This document shows, piece by piece, positions 8,723 to 16,860 of a stretch of DNA of 64,000 nucleotides (position 1 is the first letter of the stretch; every line of letters starts with the position of its first letter). Source of the DNA: Natrinema gelatinilyticum. GTDB taxonomy: Archaea; Halobacteriota; Halobacteria; Halobacteriales; Natrialbaceae. The position numbers and the translations under genes were made by a program. The stretch is taken from positions 1,426,001-1,490,000 of the forward strand of contig NZ_CP100756.1 in NCBI RefSeq assembly GCF_024266705.1, read 5' to 3'. Below the pieces are notes generated by a model. The model saw nothing but the letters and a program-made list of their open reading frames with translations. It did not search any database and had not been told where the DNA came from.

Positions 8723-9103
8723 TCAGGTGGCAACGGCAACGGGAACAGCGACGACAGCAGGAACGGCGGCGACGAGTTCGAACCCGCGACGGACATCCGA
8801 TTCAGCGGCCAGACCAGCTACTGGGAGGGCCTCGAACCGTCCTCGATCGAGGGAGAACAGAATCCGACGCTCGTCCTCACCGAGGGCAAGACCTACACGA
8901 TCGGCTGGACCGAAGGCGCCGGCCGGGCGCACGACATGGAACTCCGAAAAGACAGCGACAAAGTCGTCGACGAACTCGCGACGGGCGACCCCATCTCGGA
9001 GTCCGGCGAGGATCAGATCATCGAGTTCACGGCGAGCAGCGACATCACCACGTATCGCTGCGAACCGCACCCGAACATGGAAGGCACCATCGAGCTCACG
9101 TAA
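8723..9103 (+). pseudogene. Tandem partial copy of the halocyanin-like gene, no start
   Basis: From a TAA at 8720-8722 to the TAA at 9101-9103 the frame is open for 126 codons and reproduces the cupredoxin domain of the gene just upstream almost residue for residue (DIRFSGQTSYWEGLEPS, then ligands in AHDMEL and YRCEPHPNMEG). The signal peptide and lipobox are missing and no ATG/GTG/TTG start with an export signal is present. The Gly-Asn linker is shortened and the Gly-rich tail is gone. Frame and copper ligands are still intact, so the copy is young or kept by gene conversion. Confidence 0.7.
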
Positions 9104-9379
9104 CCGGTCACTTTCGTCTTCATCTCGCGACCCACGATTGACGTCGCATCGACGTTCGGTGCGCAGCAACCAGTGGAGACGGTTGACTGCGCAGGACCCG
9201 GAATACGTTTCCGCTCTGTCGTCTCGTTTTTCCAGTCCCCGTAGCGGACGCTTCGTTCGTCGCCCGCGGTTTTCCGGCCGATCTCGAAACTGTAATCGAG
9301 CGTCGGCGGTCGGCCGCCTCACTCCCGGTGCGGCATCAAAAGTACCATACGGTCTCGTGACTCAGTAAGCCGTACTCAG

Positions 9380-10501
9380 GTGAATTCCGTGACCACGAAA
9401 CGCGAATATAAAGACGACTATCCCGACAAGACGCTGTACATTCCAGGCCCGACCGAGGTGCGCGAGGACGTCATCGAGTCGATGTGCGAGCCGATGTTTG
9501 GCCACCGGATGGATCGGATGACGGACCTGTACACGACCATCGTCGAAGACACGAAGGAGTTCCTCGGCACCGACAACGACGTCGTGATCCTCACGGGTTC
9601 GGGGACCGAGTTCATGGAGAGTTCGATCCTCAACCTCGTCGACGAGAACGTCCTCTGTACCACCTGCGGCAGTTTCAGCGAGCGCCAGGCCAACGTCGCT
9701 GAACGGCTCGGCAAATCCGTCGACACGCTCGAGTACGAGTGGGGTCAGGCGGTCAAACCCGAGGACGTGCGCGAGGCGCTGACCTCGAGCGACACCGACT
9801 ACGATGCCGTCACCTGCGTGATGAACGAGAGTTCGACAGGCGTCCGTAACCCCGTCGAAGCGATCGGTGACGTCGTCGCCGACTATCCGGACACCTCCTT
9901 CATCGTCGACGCCGTCTCGTCGCTCGGCGGCGACATCGTCGATATCGACGACCACGACATCGACGTCATCTTCACGTCAGTTCAGAAGGCATTCGCCATG
10001 CCGCCGGGACTGGCGGTCTGCGTCGTCAGCGACGACGCCTACGAACGCGAACTCGAGAGCGAGTCCGCGTCGTGGTACGGCGGGTTCCAGCGCACGATCG
10101 ATTACTACGACCGGAAGGGCCAGACCCACTCCACGCCGGCGATTCCGATCATGCTGGCCTACCGCACACAGATGAAATACATGCTCGAGGAAGGCCACGA
10201 GGCTCGCGATCAGCGTCATCGCGAGATGGCCGAGTACACGCGTGAGTGGGCCCGCGAATACTTCGACATGTTCCCCGAGGAGGGCTACGAGTCCCAGACC
10301 GTGAGCTGTATCGAGAACACGCAGGGGATCGACGTTGCCGAAACCATCGACGCGGTCTCGGAGGAGTACGATATGGTCTTCTCGAACGGATACGGGTCGG
10401 CGCTTGGCGAGAAGACGTTCCGCATCGGTCACATGGGTGAACACGACGTCGAGAGCATCCGGACCCTGACCGACGCCATCGAAGACGTCGCCGGATTGTA
10501 A
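9380..10501 (+). CDS. Class V PLP aminotransferase (serine-pyruvate/alanine-glyoxylate type)
   Basis: A 373-residue fold-type I PLP enzyme. IPGPTEVREDV and FGHRM near the N terminus are typical of alanine-glyoxylate/serine-pyruvate aminotransferases. TGSGTEFMESS binds the cofactor phosphate, and the Schiff-base Lys lies in FTSVQKAFAMPPG. The C-terminal FRIGHMGE matches the family. The first GTG (9380) is used; a second GTG at 9389 is equally possible. The substrate is not certain. The next gene is across a transposon-end-like hairpin, so it is probably monocistronic. Confidence 0.85.
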   Translation: MNSVTTKREYKDDYPDKTLYIPGPTEVREDVIESMCEPMFGHRMDRMTDLYTTIVEDTKEFLGTDNDVVILTGSGTEFMESSILNLVDENVLCTTCGSFSERQANVAERLGKSVDTLEYEWGQAVKPEDVREALTSSDTDYDAVTCVMNESSTGVRNPVEAIGDVVADYPDTSFIVDAVSSLGGDIVDIDDHDIDVIFTSVQKAFAMPPGLAVCVVSDDAYERELESESASWYGGFQRTIDYYDRKGQTHSTPAIPIMLAYRTQMKYMLEEGHEARDQRHREMAEYTREWAREYFDMFPEEGYESQTVSCIENTQGIDVAETIDAVSEEYDMVFSNGYGSALGEKTFRIGHMGEHDVESIRTLTDAIEDVAGL

Positions 10502-10541
10502 GTCGAGGCTCGAGGACGCGGCTGCTCGAGTCGGTCGAATT

Positions 10542-10593
10542 CTACAGAGATACAGCGAGAGTGCCTCGGGGCGTGACCCCGAGGTACTTCACT
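10542..10593 (+). repeat. Transposon-end-like hairpin repeat, copy 1
   Basis: A conserved unit of about 50 bp running from CTACAGA through a GC-rich hairpin (CCTCGGGG-loop-CCCCGAGG) to the end TACTTCAC. Two more copies lie at 13425-13474 and 23969-24019, both on the other strand. The form (one subterminal hairpin, fixed terminal bases, no terminal inverted repeat) fits a solo right end of an IS200/IS605-type (TnpB) element; that family call is from memory. The minus-strand DoxX gene takes its stop codon from this end. Confidence 0.55.
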
Positions 10594-10972
10594 GCCCCGT
10601 GTCCTGGTCCGCTTCGTGGAGCAGGGCGATAGCACAGCCGGTCAGCGCCACGTTCTTGCAGAAATTGATCTTGTTGTTATTCCGTTCGGCGCCTTCCATC
10701 TCCCAGAAGCTGTGGATGACGGGAGTGGTACTCAGGAAGAACACTACCAGCGCACCAGCCGAGGCCCGGGGGTACCTCCAGGCAAGGATCCCAAGGTTCG
10801 CGACCAGCAACATCCCGGTAGCGAACGGGACCGCGACCTCGGGGAGCGGAACGCCACTCTCACGGGCAATCTCGACGCGCTTCTCGTTGTTGCGGAAGCC
10901 GTCGACCGCCATATACAGCAGTGTCCCCGCGAAGAGGAACCGCCCGAGCCTAGACGGCGCCGCCCCGCTCAT
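10589..10972 (-). CDS. DoxX-like small membrane protein
   Basis: A 127-residue protein with four predicted membrane helices, starting GRFLFAGTLLYMAVDGFRN and ending in a soluble tail. The layout resembles the DoxX/DoxD family (membrane subunits linked to quinone or thiosulfate oxidation in some archaea). Its ATG overlaps the stop of the BNR-repeat gene upstream (ATGA), so the two are coupled. The TGA stop is formed inside the TTCAC end of the hairpin repeat at 10542-10593, so the original C terminus may have been altered by that insertion. Confidence 0.65.
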   Translation of the reverse strand: MSGAAPSRLGRFLFAGTLLYMAVDGFRNNEKRVEIARESGVPLPEVAVPFATGMLLVANLGILAWRYPRASAGALVVFFLSTTPVIHSFWEMEGAERNNNKINFCKNVALTGCAIALLHEADQDTGQ

Positions 10973-12018
10973 GGCTCCAGCGACTCGATTCGGCTGACGT
11001 TTGAGGCGACGTGACCGACGGTCTCGTATTCGCCGTCGTCGGTTCGCCTGGCGATGCGTCCCTCCACGTCGTTACGGGTATCCGGAACGTCGAACAGGCC
11101 GGACCCACAGAGGACCTCCCCGTCGTGGATCGTCCATGTCTCGACGACCTCGTGGGGCTCGCCGGGGTAGGGAACCCGCTCCCAGTCGCGGCCGAAGTTC
11201 GTCGACTCGAACAGCGCGCTCTCGTGTTCGTCGTTGACCCAGGCCGGCGGGGCCTCCTCGCCACCGGAGAAAATGACCGTCCCGTCGTGGATGAACACTC
11301 GGCGAATGTACGAGAAGTCGTTGCCGCGGTCGATCCGGTCCCAGGAGTCCCCGCCGTCGACCGTGCGCCAGAGGCCACCTTCGCCGACTGCGTGACCCAG
11401 TCCGAGGTTCTCCAGGTTGTGGTCAAGGTATCCTGTCGTCGCCAACCAAACGTCCTCTGAGAGAGGCAGGACCTGATGGATGTCGTCGACGATGGTGTCC
11501 CGACGGTCCGTCCAGGTTCGGCCACCGTCGTGACTGATATGGATGCCACCTGCCTCGACGCCAGCGATCAGGTGATCCGGCCGTCCTGGGACCTGCTCCA
11601 GGGCTCTGAGCCGGGCGTAGTGAGGGTCGATTGGAGACTCCCAGTGGCCGCGGGAGGGGAGCTCACGGAACCCCTTCAGTTCGGCCCAGGTCTTGCCGTC
11701 GTCGACCGACCGGTAGACGTAGGGATCGTTCGTCCCCGCGTACCAGGCCTCCCGGGTCACGAGGGTCGACCACACCTCGCTTTGACCGGCGTGCCAGAAA
11801 CGGTCGCCCAGCGGAACGCCCAGGTCAGTCCAGGACTCGCCGCCGTCGGTCGACCGATAGGCGCCTTCCGAGGACGCCACGAAGACGCCCTCAGCAGCGT
11901 CGAAGGTCTTCACCGCGGTCACCACGCCACAGTCCAGCACTTGCTCGGGTTCCCCCCTCTCGAAGGGAACCGAGTCGACACGGAACAGGCCGTCGTCGGT
12001 TCCGATGAGCAACGACAT
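10969..12018 (-). CDS. BNR/Asp-box repeat beta-propeller protein
   Basis: A 349-residue protein built of repeated Asp-box motifs of the form S-x-D-x-G-x-x-W: STDGGESW, SVDDGKTW, SHDGGRTW, TVDGGDSW and a degenerate STNFGRDW. Such repeats form sialidase-type beta-propellers. No signal peptide is seen with the start MSLLIG at 12018, so it should be cytoplasmic; catalytic sialidase residues were not found. It lies in an operon with the DoxX-like gene and diverges from the TatD-like hydrolase, with a TetR-type half-palindrome at 12052-12065 between them. Its role is unknown, perhaps binding or editing an intermediate of the island. Confidence 0.75.
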   Translation of the reverse strand: MSLLIGTDDGLFRVDSVPFERGEPEQVLDCGVVTAVKTFDAAEGVFVASSEGAYRSTDGGESWTDLGVPLGDRFWHAGQSEVWSTLVTREAWYAGTNDPYVYRSVDDGKTWAELKGFRELPSRGHWESPIDPHYARLRALEQVPGRPDHLIAGVEAGGIHISHDGGRTWTDRRDTIVDDIHQVLPLSEDVWLATTGYLDHNLENLGLGHAVGEGGLWRTVDGGDSWDRIDRGNDFSYIRRVFIHDGTVIFSGGEEAPPAWVNDEHESALFESTNFGRDWERVPYPGEPHEVVETWTIHDGEVLCGSGLFDVPDTRNDVEGRIARRTDDGEYETVGHVASNVSRIESLEP

Positions 12019-12051
12019 GTGTGAGACGTGTTCGCGATACACAATAAGGTT

Positions 12052-12065
12052 TTACCAAGCTGTAA
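12052..12065. promoter_or_regulatory. Candidate TetR operator in the BNR-TatD divergent promoter
   Basis: TTACC-aagc-TGTAA matches, with one mismatch, the perfect palindrome TTACC-gtgc-GGTAA found at 14945-14958 in front of the TetR gene. It lies in the 125-bp gap between two divergent start codons (12018 and 12144). Confidence 0.45.
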
Positions 12066-12143
12066 ACGATAAGTGGGCACCGACCGAAGCGGGGGGTGAC
12101 GGCGACGAGGCCGAGAGCCTGGCCCGGAGCGCAGGTGGACCAC

Positions 12144-13151
12144 ATGGATTCGAACTCGACCTATCCAACCGCACGACCGACCGACGCATCGTATCTACAA
12201 GAAGAGCCGGACCTACCGACTGATCTGCTAAACTTTCCGTGGATCGACGGCCACAACCACGCCCAGACCCTCTCGTGGGACGACCGCGAGCGCTATGCCC
12301 TCTCCGGCTGTGCAGGGATGGTGATGGTGGCCTCGGGCTATCACTGGACGCCCTACAAACCCGTCCAGGCCGCGGACGTGCGGTTCCTCTGGGACGATGC
12401 CATCAACCGCCGGGCGGCCATCGAGCGCAACCACTTCTTCCAGGCTCGCCTGGGACTGGGGGTTCATACCGGTGTCCGCATCGAGAACCCCGACGATCTG
12501 CTGGAGGCGATGCACGAGTACCTGGCCCTCGAAGAGGTCGTTGCCGTCGGCGAGACTGGCGTCACGCCAAGCCAGCACGTCACCGCCTGGGACCTGGGCG
12601 AACAGCGCGCTGTCGTCGGCGCACAGATGGAACTGGCTGCCGACCACGATCTGCCGGTCATACTCCACACGCCAAACACCGGAACCGAGTCCAAGCGCGA
12701 GTACCGCGAAGACGTTGGGACACCGGGCTACGAGAAGAACTACGGCCTGGGGTCCGACCCGGTCATCGACGCGGAGAACCCCGCGCTGGAAGCGGTAAAG
12801 ATCGACATCGCCGAGGCTCGAGATGCAGGTCTAGCCGACGAGCAGGTGGTAGCCTCCCACGCCGATCCCAACAACACCGAATACCTGATGGAGGAGACCG
12901 ACACCTACCTGAGTTACACTATCGGCCACTCCTGGCTGGTCGGGGTCGACGCCGCGGACGTCGCCAACGCCATCGACGAGTACGGGCCCGAACGGATCAT
13001 GGTCGACACCGACTGCGCGAACGTTCTGCGGACCGACCCCTACGCCATCAAGCGGGCCATCCTCGAACTCTACCGGTACGGTATCGAACCCGACGCGATC
13101 CGCAAGGTCGTCTGGGAGAACCCGAAAACAGTCTATGGTTTCGACGAGTAG
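12144..13151 (+). CDS. TatD-like metal-dependent hydrolase
   Basis: A 335-residue TIM-barrel hydrolase. WIDGHNHAQTL supplies the N-terminal HxH metal ligands, followed by VAVGETGV (the conserved Glu), LPVILHTPN and a later MVDTDCANVL Asp. The arrangement is like TatD/COG1099 predicted metal-dependent hydrolases. The frame begins with a GTG at 12096; the ATG at 12144 is preferred because it gives a normal N terminus and leaves room for the divergent promoter. It is placed among amidohydrolase and fumarylacetoacetate-hydrolase genes, so it may act in breakdown of a cyclic compound. Confidence 0.78.
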   Translation: MDSNSTYPTARPTDASYLQEEPDLPTDLLNFPWIDGHNHAQTLSWDDRERYALSGCAGMVMVASGYHWTPYKPVQAADVRFLWDDAINRRAAIERNHFFQARLGLGVHTGVRIENPDDLLEAMHEYLALEEVVAVGETGVTPSQHVTAWDLGEQRAVVGAQMELAADHDLPVILHTPNTGTESKREYREDVGTPGYEKNYGLGSDPVIDAENPALEAVKIDIAEARDAGLADEQVVASHADPNNTEYLMEETDTYLSYTIGHSWLVGVDAADVANAIDEYGPERIMVDTDCANVLRTDPYAIKRAILELYRYGIEPDAIRKVVWENPKTVYGFDE

Positions 13152-13181
13152 ACACCCGGAAAACGGCCACTGACCTGCGAA

Positions 13182-13424
13182 TCAGTCGAAGACGCAGTCC
13201 TTCGTTATCTTGCCCAGGCCTTCGACGCCGATGGTGACCTTGTCTCCCTCCTCGAGCAGGACGGGCGGGTCGCGGTAAACGCCTACGCCTGGCGATGTCC
13301 CAGTGAAGATGAGGTCGCCGGGTTCTAGAGTGAACGCCTGGCTACAGAACGATAGCAGTTCGTCGGTGCCGAAAATGAAGGGCTCCGTCGAGGAGTCCTG
13401 GAGGCGCTCACCGTTGACATCCGC
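13182..13424 (-). pseudogene. C-terminal fragment of a fumarylacetoacetate hydrolase family gene
   Basis: About 80 codons ending with TGA at 13182-13184. The readable product ends SFCSQAFTLEPGDLIFTG, then TSPGVG and the final EEGDKVTIGVEGLG segment, which is the conserved C terminus of FAH-family hydrolases/isomerases. The N-terminal two thirds is missing: the reading frame runs into the hairpin repeat at 13425-13474. No start codon with an N-terminal domain exists, so it should be inactive. It is the only clearly broken member of the island. Confidence 0.75.
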
Positions 13425-13474
13425 GTGAAGTATCTCAGGGGCAAGCCCCGAGACACTCTCGTTGTATCTCTGTA
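13425..13474 (-). repeat. Transposon-end-like hairpin repeat, copy 2
   Basis: Same unit as at 10542-10593, on the opposite strand, reading CTACAGAGATACA to the terminal TACTTCAC. The stem has changes (GTCTCGGGG/CCCCTGAGA) that mostly keep pairing. The TTCAC end abuts the truncated FAH fragment, as if an insertion or deletion at this end removed the rest of that gene. Copies 1 and 2 point towards each other. Confidence 0.5.
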
Positions 13475-13547
13475 GATTCCGAGTCGCATGTCGTATGCGT
13501 AGGAGTTTATCGTGGTCGTGGGTGAAATCGAGGGTGGTTCAGGGACG

Positions 13548-14909
13548 CTACATGTCGATGCCGGCTTCCTCGATGAGACGCTCGCCGGACTCGACGAACC
13601 GGTCGAACTCCTCGTCGACGAGGTCGTTCAGCAGTTCACCGTCGCGGACGCGGAACTCGCCGTCGACCAGGACGGTGTCGATGTGGGACTGATCGGCCTG
13701 GAAGACCGCGGTCTGGACCGGCGAATGCGACGGCGCCGTCATGAAGTCGTTCATGTCTATCATGACGATGTCGGCGCGCTTGCCGGGAGTGAGCGTCCCG
13801 ATTTCGTCTTCCATGCCCAGCGCCTTCGCGCCCTCGACCGTCGCCATCTCGAGAGTTTCCTGCGCGCTGAGTTCGGTCTCTATGACCTCCTCGCCCGCCT
13901 CGAGCAGGTCCTGGTTCTCCAGCATCCGGTGGACCTGCAGCCCGATGCGCATCTGGCTACCCATGTCACCGGAGACGTTCGAACAGACGTCAACGCCCCA
14001 GGCCACGCGGCCGCCGGCGTCGAGCACCTTCCCGGTGACGGGGATGCCGTGGCCCATCTGCATCTCGACCTCGGGGGTCGACGAGAAGGTGGCGCCCTGG
14101 TCGACGGCGTGCTGGACCTCCTCCTGGGAGAAGTGGTTCGCGTGGGCGATGTTCACGTCGGGACCGAGCATGTCCTCGATGGCCCCGAAGCCCTGGTACC
14201 CAGGGTTGTACTCCGATGAGGTCCACTGAGCGGCGCCCATGTGGATGGTGGCGATGACGCCCATGTCACGCGCCAGTTCCAAGTCGCTGCGGGCAATCTC
14301 GTCGGTACAGAAATCCGGTCCCCGGAGCCCGATCGCTAGGCTGAGCAGGTCGTCGTCGCGGATCTCCTCGTTGTAGAGCTCACGGATGTTCTGCTCGGGG
14401 AGGCCGACGTCGCTGTCGTACCACCACTTCGCCGCGTCGTCGCCCGGCGGGCCGTAGGTGTACACCGTGCGCAGTCCAGCGTCCTTCAGCGCGTCGACGG
14501 CCCGTTCGCCGTGTTCGAGCGAGTTGGGGTACGACCAGTCCAGGGCCGTGGTCGTCCCCGTATAGAGCTTCTCCAGCGCGCCGAAGAGGCCGCCGAGGTA
14601 CATGTCTTCGGGCTGGTAGAGCCCGGTGATATTGCCGAGCATGTGCTCGAAGTATTCACCCATGAGCGACCAGTCCCCGGCGATGCCCCTGACCTGGGTC
14701 TGTGCGAGGTGAATGTGCGAGTCGACGAAGCCCGGGACCACCACGTGGTCGCTGGCGTCGACGACCTCCGCGCCGCCCGCCGTGTCCGAGAGGTCCTGGC
14801 CAATGTCGATGATCTCGCCATCCTCGATGAGGATGTCCCCGTTTTCGAGGTCCCCGACATCCTCGTCGAGGGAGACGATGTCTCCGTTCTGTATCAGTTT
14901 CCTTGCCAT
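13548..14909 (-). CDS. Amidohydrolase (cytosine deaminase/atrazine-chlorohydrolase-like)
   Basis: A 453-residue amidohydrolase. PGFVDSHIHLAQTQ gives the HxH metal pair, ATIHMGAAQW the third His, NIAHANHFSQEE the fourth and AWGVDVCSNVSGD the metal-binding Asp. The C-terminal GTLTPGKRADIVMID is the family signature. It resembles the ATZ/TRZ and S-adenosylhomocysteine-deaminase branch; the substrate is unknown. The start MARKLIQNG at 14909 is chosen over a start five codons upstream. It is transcribed divergently from the tetR gene, with overlapping palindromes between them, so it is likely the regulator's main target. Confidence 0.85.
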   Translation of the reverse strand: MARKLIQNGDIVSLDEDVGDLENGDILIEDGEIIDIGQDLSDTAGGAEVVDASDHVVVPGFVDSHIHLAQTQVRGIAGDWSLMGEYFEHMLGNITGLYQPEDMYLGGLFGALEKLYTGTTTALDWSYPNSLEHGERAVDALKDAGLRTVYTYGPPGDDAAKWWYDSDVGLPEQNIRELYNEEIRDDDLLSLAIGLRGPDFCTDEIARSDLELARDMGVIATIHMGAAQWTSSEYNPGYQGFGAIEDMLGPDVNIAHANHFSQEEVQHAVDQGATFSSTPEVEMQMGHGIPVTGKVLDAGGRVAWGVDVCSNVSGDMGSQMRIGLQVHRMLENQDLLEAGEEVIETELSAQETLEMATVEGAKALGMEDEIGTLTPGKRADIVMIDMNDFMTAPSHSPVQTAVFQADQSHIDTVLVDGEFRVRDGELLNDLVDEEFDRFVESGERLIEEAGIDM

Positions 14910-14935
14910 GTGCAGACATACCATTGTGACCAGTT

Positions 14936-14958
14936 GGTAAAAAATTACCGTGCGGTAA
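14936..14958. promoter_or_regulatory. Overlapping palindromes, candidate TetR operator
   Basis: GGTAA-aaaa-TTACC (14936-14949) runs into TTACCG-tg-CGGTAA (14945-14958), so three GGTAA half-sites alternate in orientation. The site lies between the amidohydrolase start (14909) and the TetR start (15012), where autoregulation by a TetR dimer is usual. A related site occurs at 12052-12065. Confidence 0.65.
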
Positions 14959-15011
14959 AGGGTCCGTGCAGGGGATAAGCGATATATGCGCTGCTCACAC
15001 GATCCTCAAGT

Positions 15012-15626
15012 ATGAGCACATCGGGGACGGGAGACGTGCCGCCGGACACTCGGGAGGAGATCATGGAGGCGACCTTCCGGGCCCTGAGCAAGCACGGCTA
15101 CTCCGATCTGCGGATGCGCGATATCGGCGAAGAGATGGAGATGACCCGCCAGGTCATTCACTACCACTACGACGGCAAGTACGACCTGATGTCGCACTTC
15201 CTCGAGTACATCGTCGAGCAGTACGAGGGGAGCGTGGAGATCGACGGCAACGCCCCGCCCAGGGAGGAACTCGACGCCCGCATCCACCAGTGCCTATTCG
15301 GACCTAGCTTCGAAGATTTCAGCCACTGGGACCGCATGAAGGTCTACCACGAGCTATTCACCCACGCCCAGAACGACGAGCGTCACCGCGAAATCTTCAA
15401 CGAACACTACGGCCGCATCCGGGGGAGTATCACCGAGGTTGTCGAGGACGGCATCGAACAGGGCGTCTTCCGCGACGTCGACACCGAGCGGATGGGGCAG
15501 ATGATCACCGACCTCATCCATGCCGCCCGTGGCCGCAAGCTCTCGCTTGGCCACGAGGAGGCTCCCGTACAGACCTGGCACTCCATCGACGAGTTCATCT
15601 TGGACTCCCTAGTCCGGGAAGAGTGA
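15012..15626 (+). CDS. TetR/AcrR family transcriptional regulator
   Basis: A 204-residue regulator. The N-terminal helix-turn-helix is clear: REEIMEATFRALSKHGYSDL, then MRDIGEEMEMTRQVIHYHY (about residues 15-60). The rest is a helical ligand-binding domain. The divergent position next to the amidohydrolase and the GGTAA/TTACC palindromes point to local control of the catabolic island, with release by a substrate. The ATG at 15012 is the natural start. Confidence 0.9.
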   Translation: MSTSGTGDVPPDTREEIMEATFRALSKHGYSDLRMRDIGEEMEMTRQVIHYHYDGKYDLMSHFLEYIVEQYEGSVEIDGNAPPREELDARIHQCLFGPSFEDFSHWDRMKVYHELFTHAQNDERHREIFNEHYGRIRGSITEVVEDGIEQGVFRDVDTERMGQMITDLIHAARGRKLSLGHEEAPVQTWHSIDEFILDSLVREE

Positions 15627-16215
15627 GACTTCCCCCGCCTGGCATGACAGGGATGAAACGTTGTCTAGATAATTACGAGAATCCAACGGGAAATCTCATT
15701 AATAGATTGGCATGAACGCTGTCCCGATGTCTCCGGGGCATCGTGCTGAATATATTCTCTCTATTCACCAGGCAACTCTTGGCATCTACTGATGGTTTCA
15801 ACAGTTCCGAGTGAAAATATCGGAACCGGCCATGAGAACTCGCTCGAGTCCGTCGACGGCGAGCGAGCGGTTCGAAGAACCCGAGAGGTGAGCGGTTCGG
15901 AGTGAGCGCAGGGGGCGAGAACCGCTCGAAAGCGATCGGGGAACGGAGTGATTCGAGCGTGATACCTTCATCGCGAGCGCCGGAGGCGCGAACGGGCCGA
16001 CGATTGACCCGGAATGAACGCAGTGAATGGAGGGGAAAGAGGAGTGCTTTTCATCGAAGCAAACCGTGATCGGAGATTTCGCGAGGTCGTCGGCGCTTTG
16101 CGCCAACTGCAAGCGATTCCGAAGGAATCGCCCAGTCCAAAAGAGCGCGAAGTGCTCTTTTGAGGCTTTTGCCGAGGGCACGGTGAAGCCGTGCCCGCAG
16201 CGCAACAGTTCGTTT
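15627..16215. other. Non-coding stretch ending in a chain of perfect hairpins
   Basis: No gene is supported in these 590 bases. The first 200 bases are AT-richer than the surroundings. From 15840 on, short GC-rich words with gagcg/gcgag pattern are repeated. Four back-to-back perfect stem-loops close the region: 16092-16104 (GGCGC/GCGCC), 16113-16131 (GCGATTCC/GGAATCGC), 16139-16161 (AAAAGAGC/GCTCTTTT) and 16176-16196 (GGGCACGG/CCGTGCCC). They lie just downstream of the aIF-1A stop, so they may end its transcript or form a structured RNA. Confidence 0.6.
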
Positions 16216-16506
16216 CTATTGAATATGGCCTTCGCGCCGGAGCTGGTCGGCGTCGCTCTTCTCGTAGCGCCAGGTGATGTCGGCCTTTTCGTCCTGCCAG
16301 TCCCAGGGTTTGACGAGGACGACGTCGTCCTCGCGGATCCAGATGCGTTTTTGCATCTTGCCGGGAATCCGCGCAGTGCGTTCTTTGCCGTCGGCACAGC
16401 GTACTGTCACCCGATTCGCCCCAAGCATGTTGGTGACGGTCGCAAAGACCTCGTCGTCCTCGGGCATCCGGAGGTTCTTCCGACCACCATTACCGTCCTC
16501 GCTCAT
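16216..16506 (-). CDS. eif1A: Translation initiation factor aIF-1A
   Basis: A 96-residue S1/OB-fold initiation factor that binds the small ribosomal subunit. The conserved [37 protein letters not shown] and [18 protein letters not shown] runs are all present, and the length is normal for haloarchaeal aIF-1A. The start ATG at 16506 sits close to a divergent small membrane-protein gene. It is followed by the hairpin chain at 16092-16196. Confidence 0.96.
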   Translation of the reverse strand: MSEDGNGGRKNLRMPEDDEVFATVTNMLGANRVTVRCADGKERTARIPGKMQKRIWIREDDVVLVKPWDWQDEKADITWRYEKSDADQLRREGHIQ

Positions 16507-16638
16507 GGCCGTCGGTTAGCGGTCGAGCGGTTTAATCCTTTATCGTTCTTTCGCGCCGGTCCTCGTCGTCGTCGACCTGGGCACTCCCACGGGCGAAAAA
16601 CCGCGTCGTTTATTCCGTTCGCCTCTCGAGCCCTGCGT

Positions 16639-16818
16639 ATGTTGCAATCACTCGACGCACTCGGCGTCGCCGGTCTCGTGGTTCTGCTCGCCGGTATCGC
16701 CCTCATCGCATCTCAGAATCTGTGGATCGCCGTCGGGATGGCGCTCATCGTCGCCGGGCTCGGTCTGCTGATCAGATCGTTGATCTCTGGCATGCTCCGG
16801 AATTTCGGGATGTTTTGA
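16639..16818 (+). CDS. Small two-helix membrane protein
   Basis: A 59-residue protein made of two hydrophobic helices (GVAGLVVLLAGIALIAS and LWIAVGMALIVAGLGLLI) ending RSLISGMLRNFGMF. It resembles a short haloarchaeal membrane family that I recall as DUF7470. It is too short for most gene finders but has high third-position GC, a good ATG at 16639 and a TGA at 16816-16818. It is divergent from eif1A. Function unknown. Confidence 0.65.
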   Translation: MLQSLDALGVAGLVVLLAGIALIASQNLWIAVGMALIVAGLGLLIRSLISGMLRNFGMF

Positions 16819-16860
16819 ACTTCCGGAGCGGAAGCGCTCCCAAACGACGGCTCGAGCGTT

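Noticed and set aside
9104..9379. A third cupredoxin copy or a small gene between copy 2 and the aminotransferase
   Set aside because: The sequence shows no further similarity to the cupredoxin and no frame with codon bias.
15880..15895. GGTTCGAA motif as part of a tRNA
   Set aside because: Flanks do not form a T stem and no other tRNA arm is nearby.
16027..16818. 263-codon frame over the hairpin chain and aIF-1A
   Set aside because: It runs antisense to eif1A. Only its last 59 codons (16639-16818), with their own ATG, are taken as a gene.
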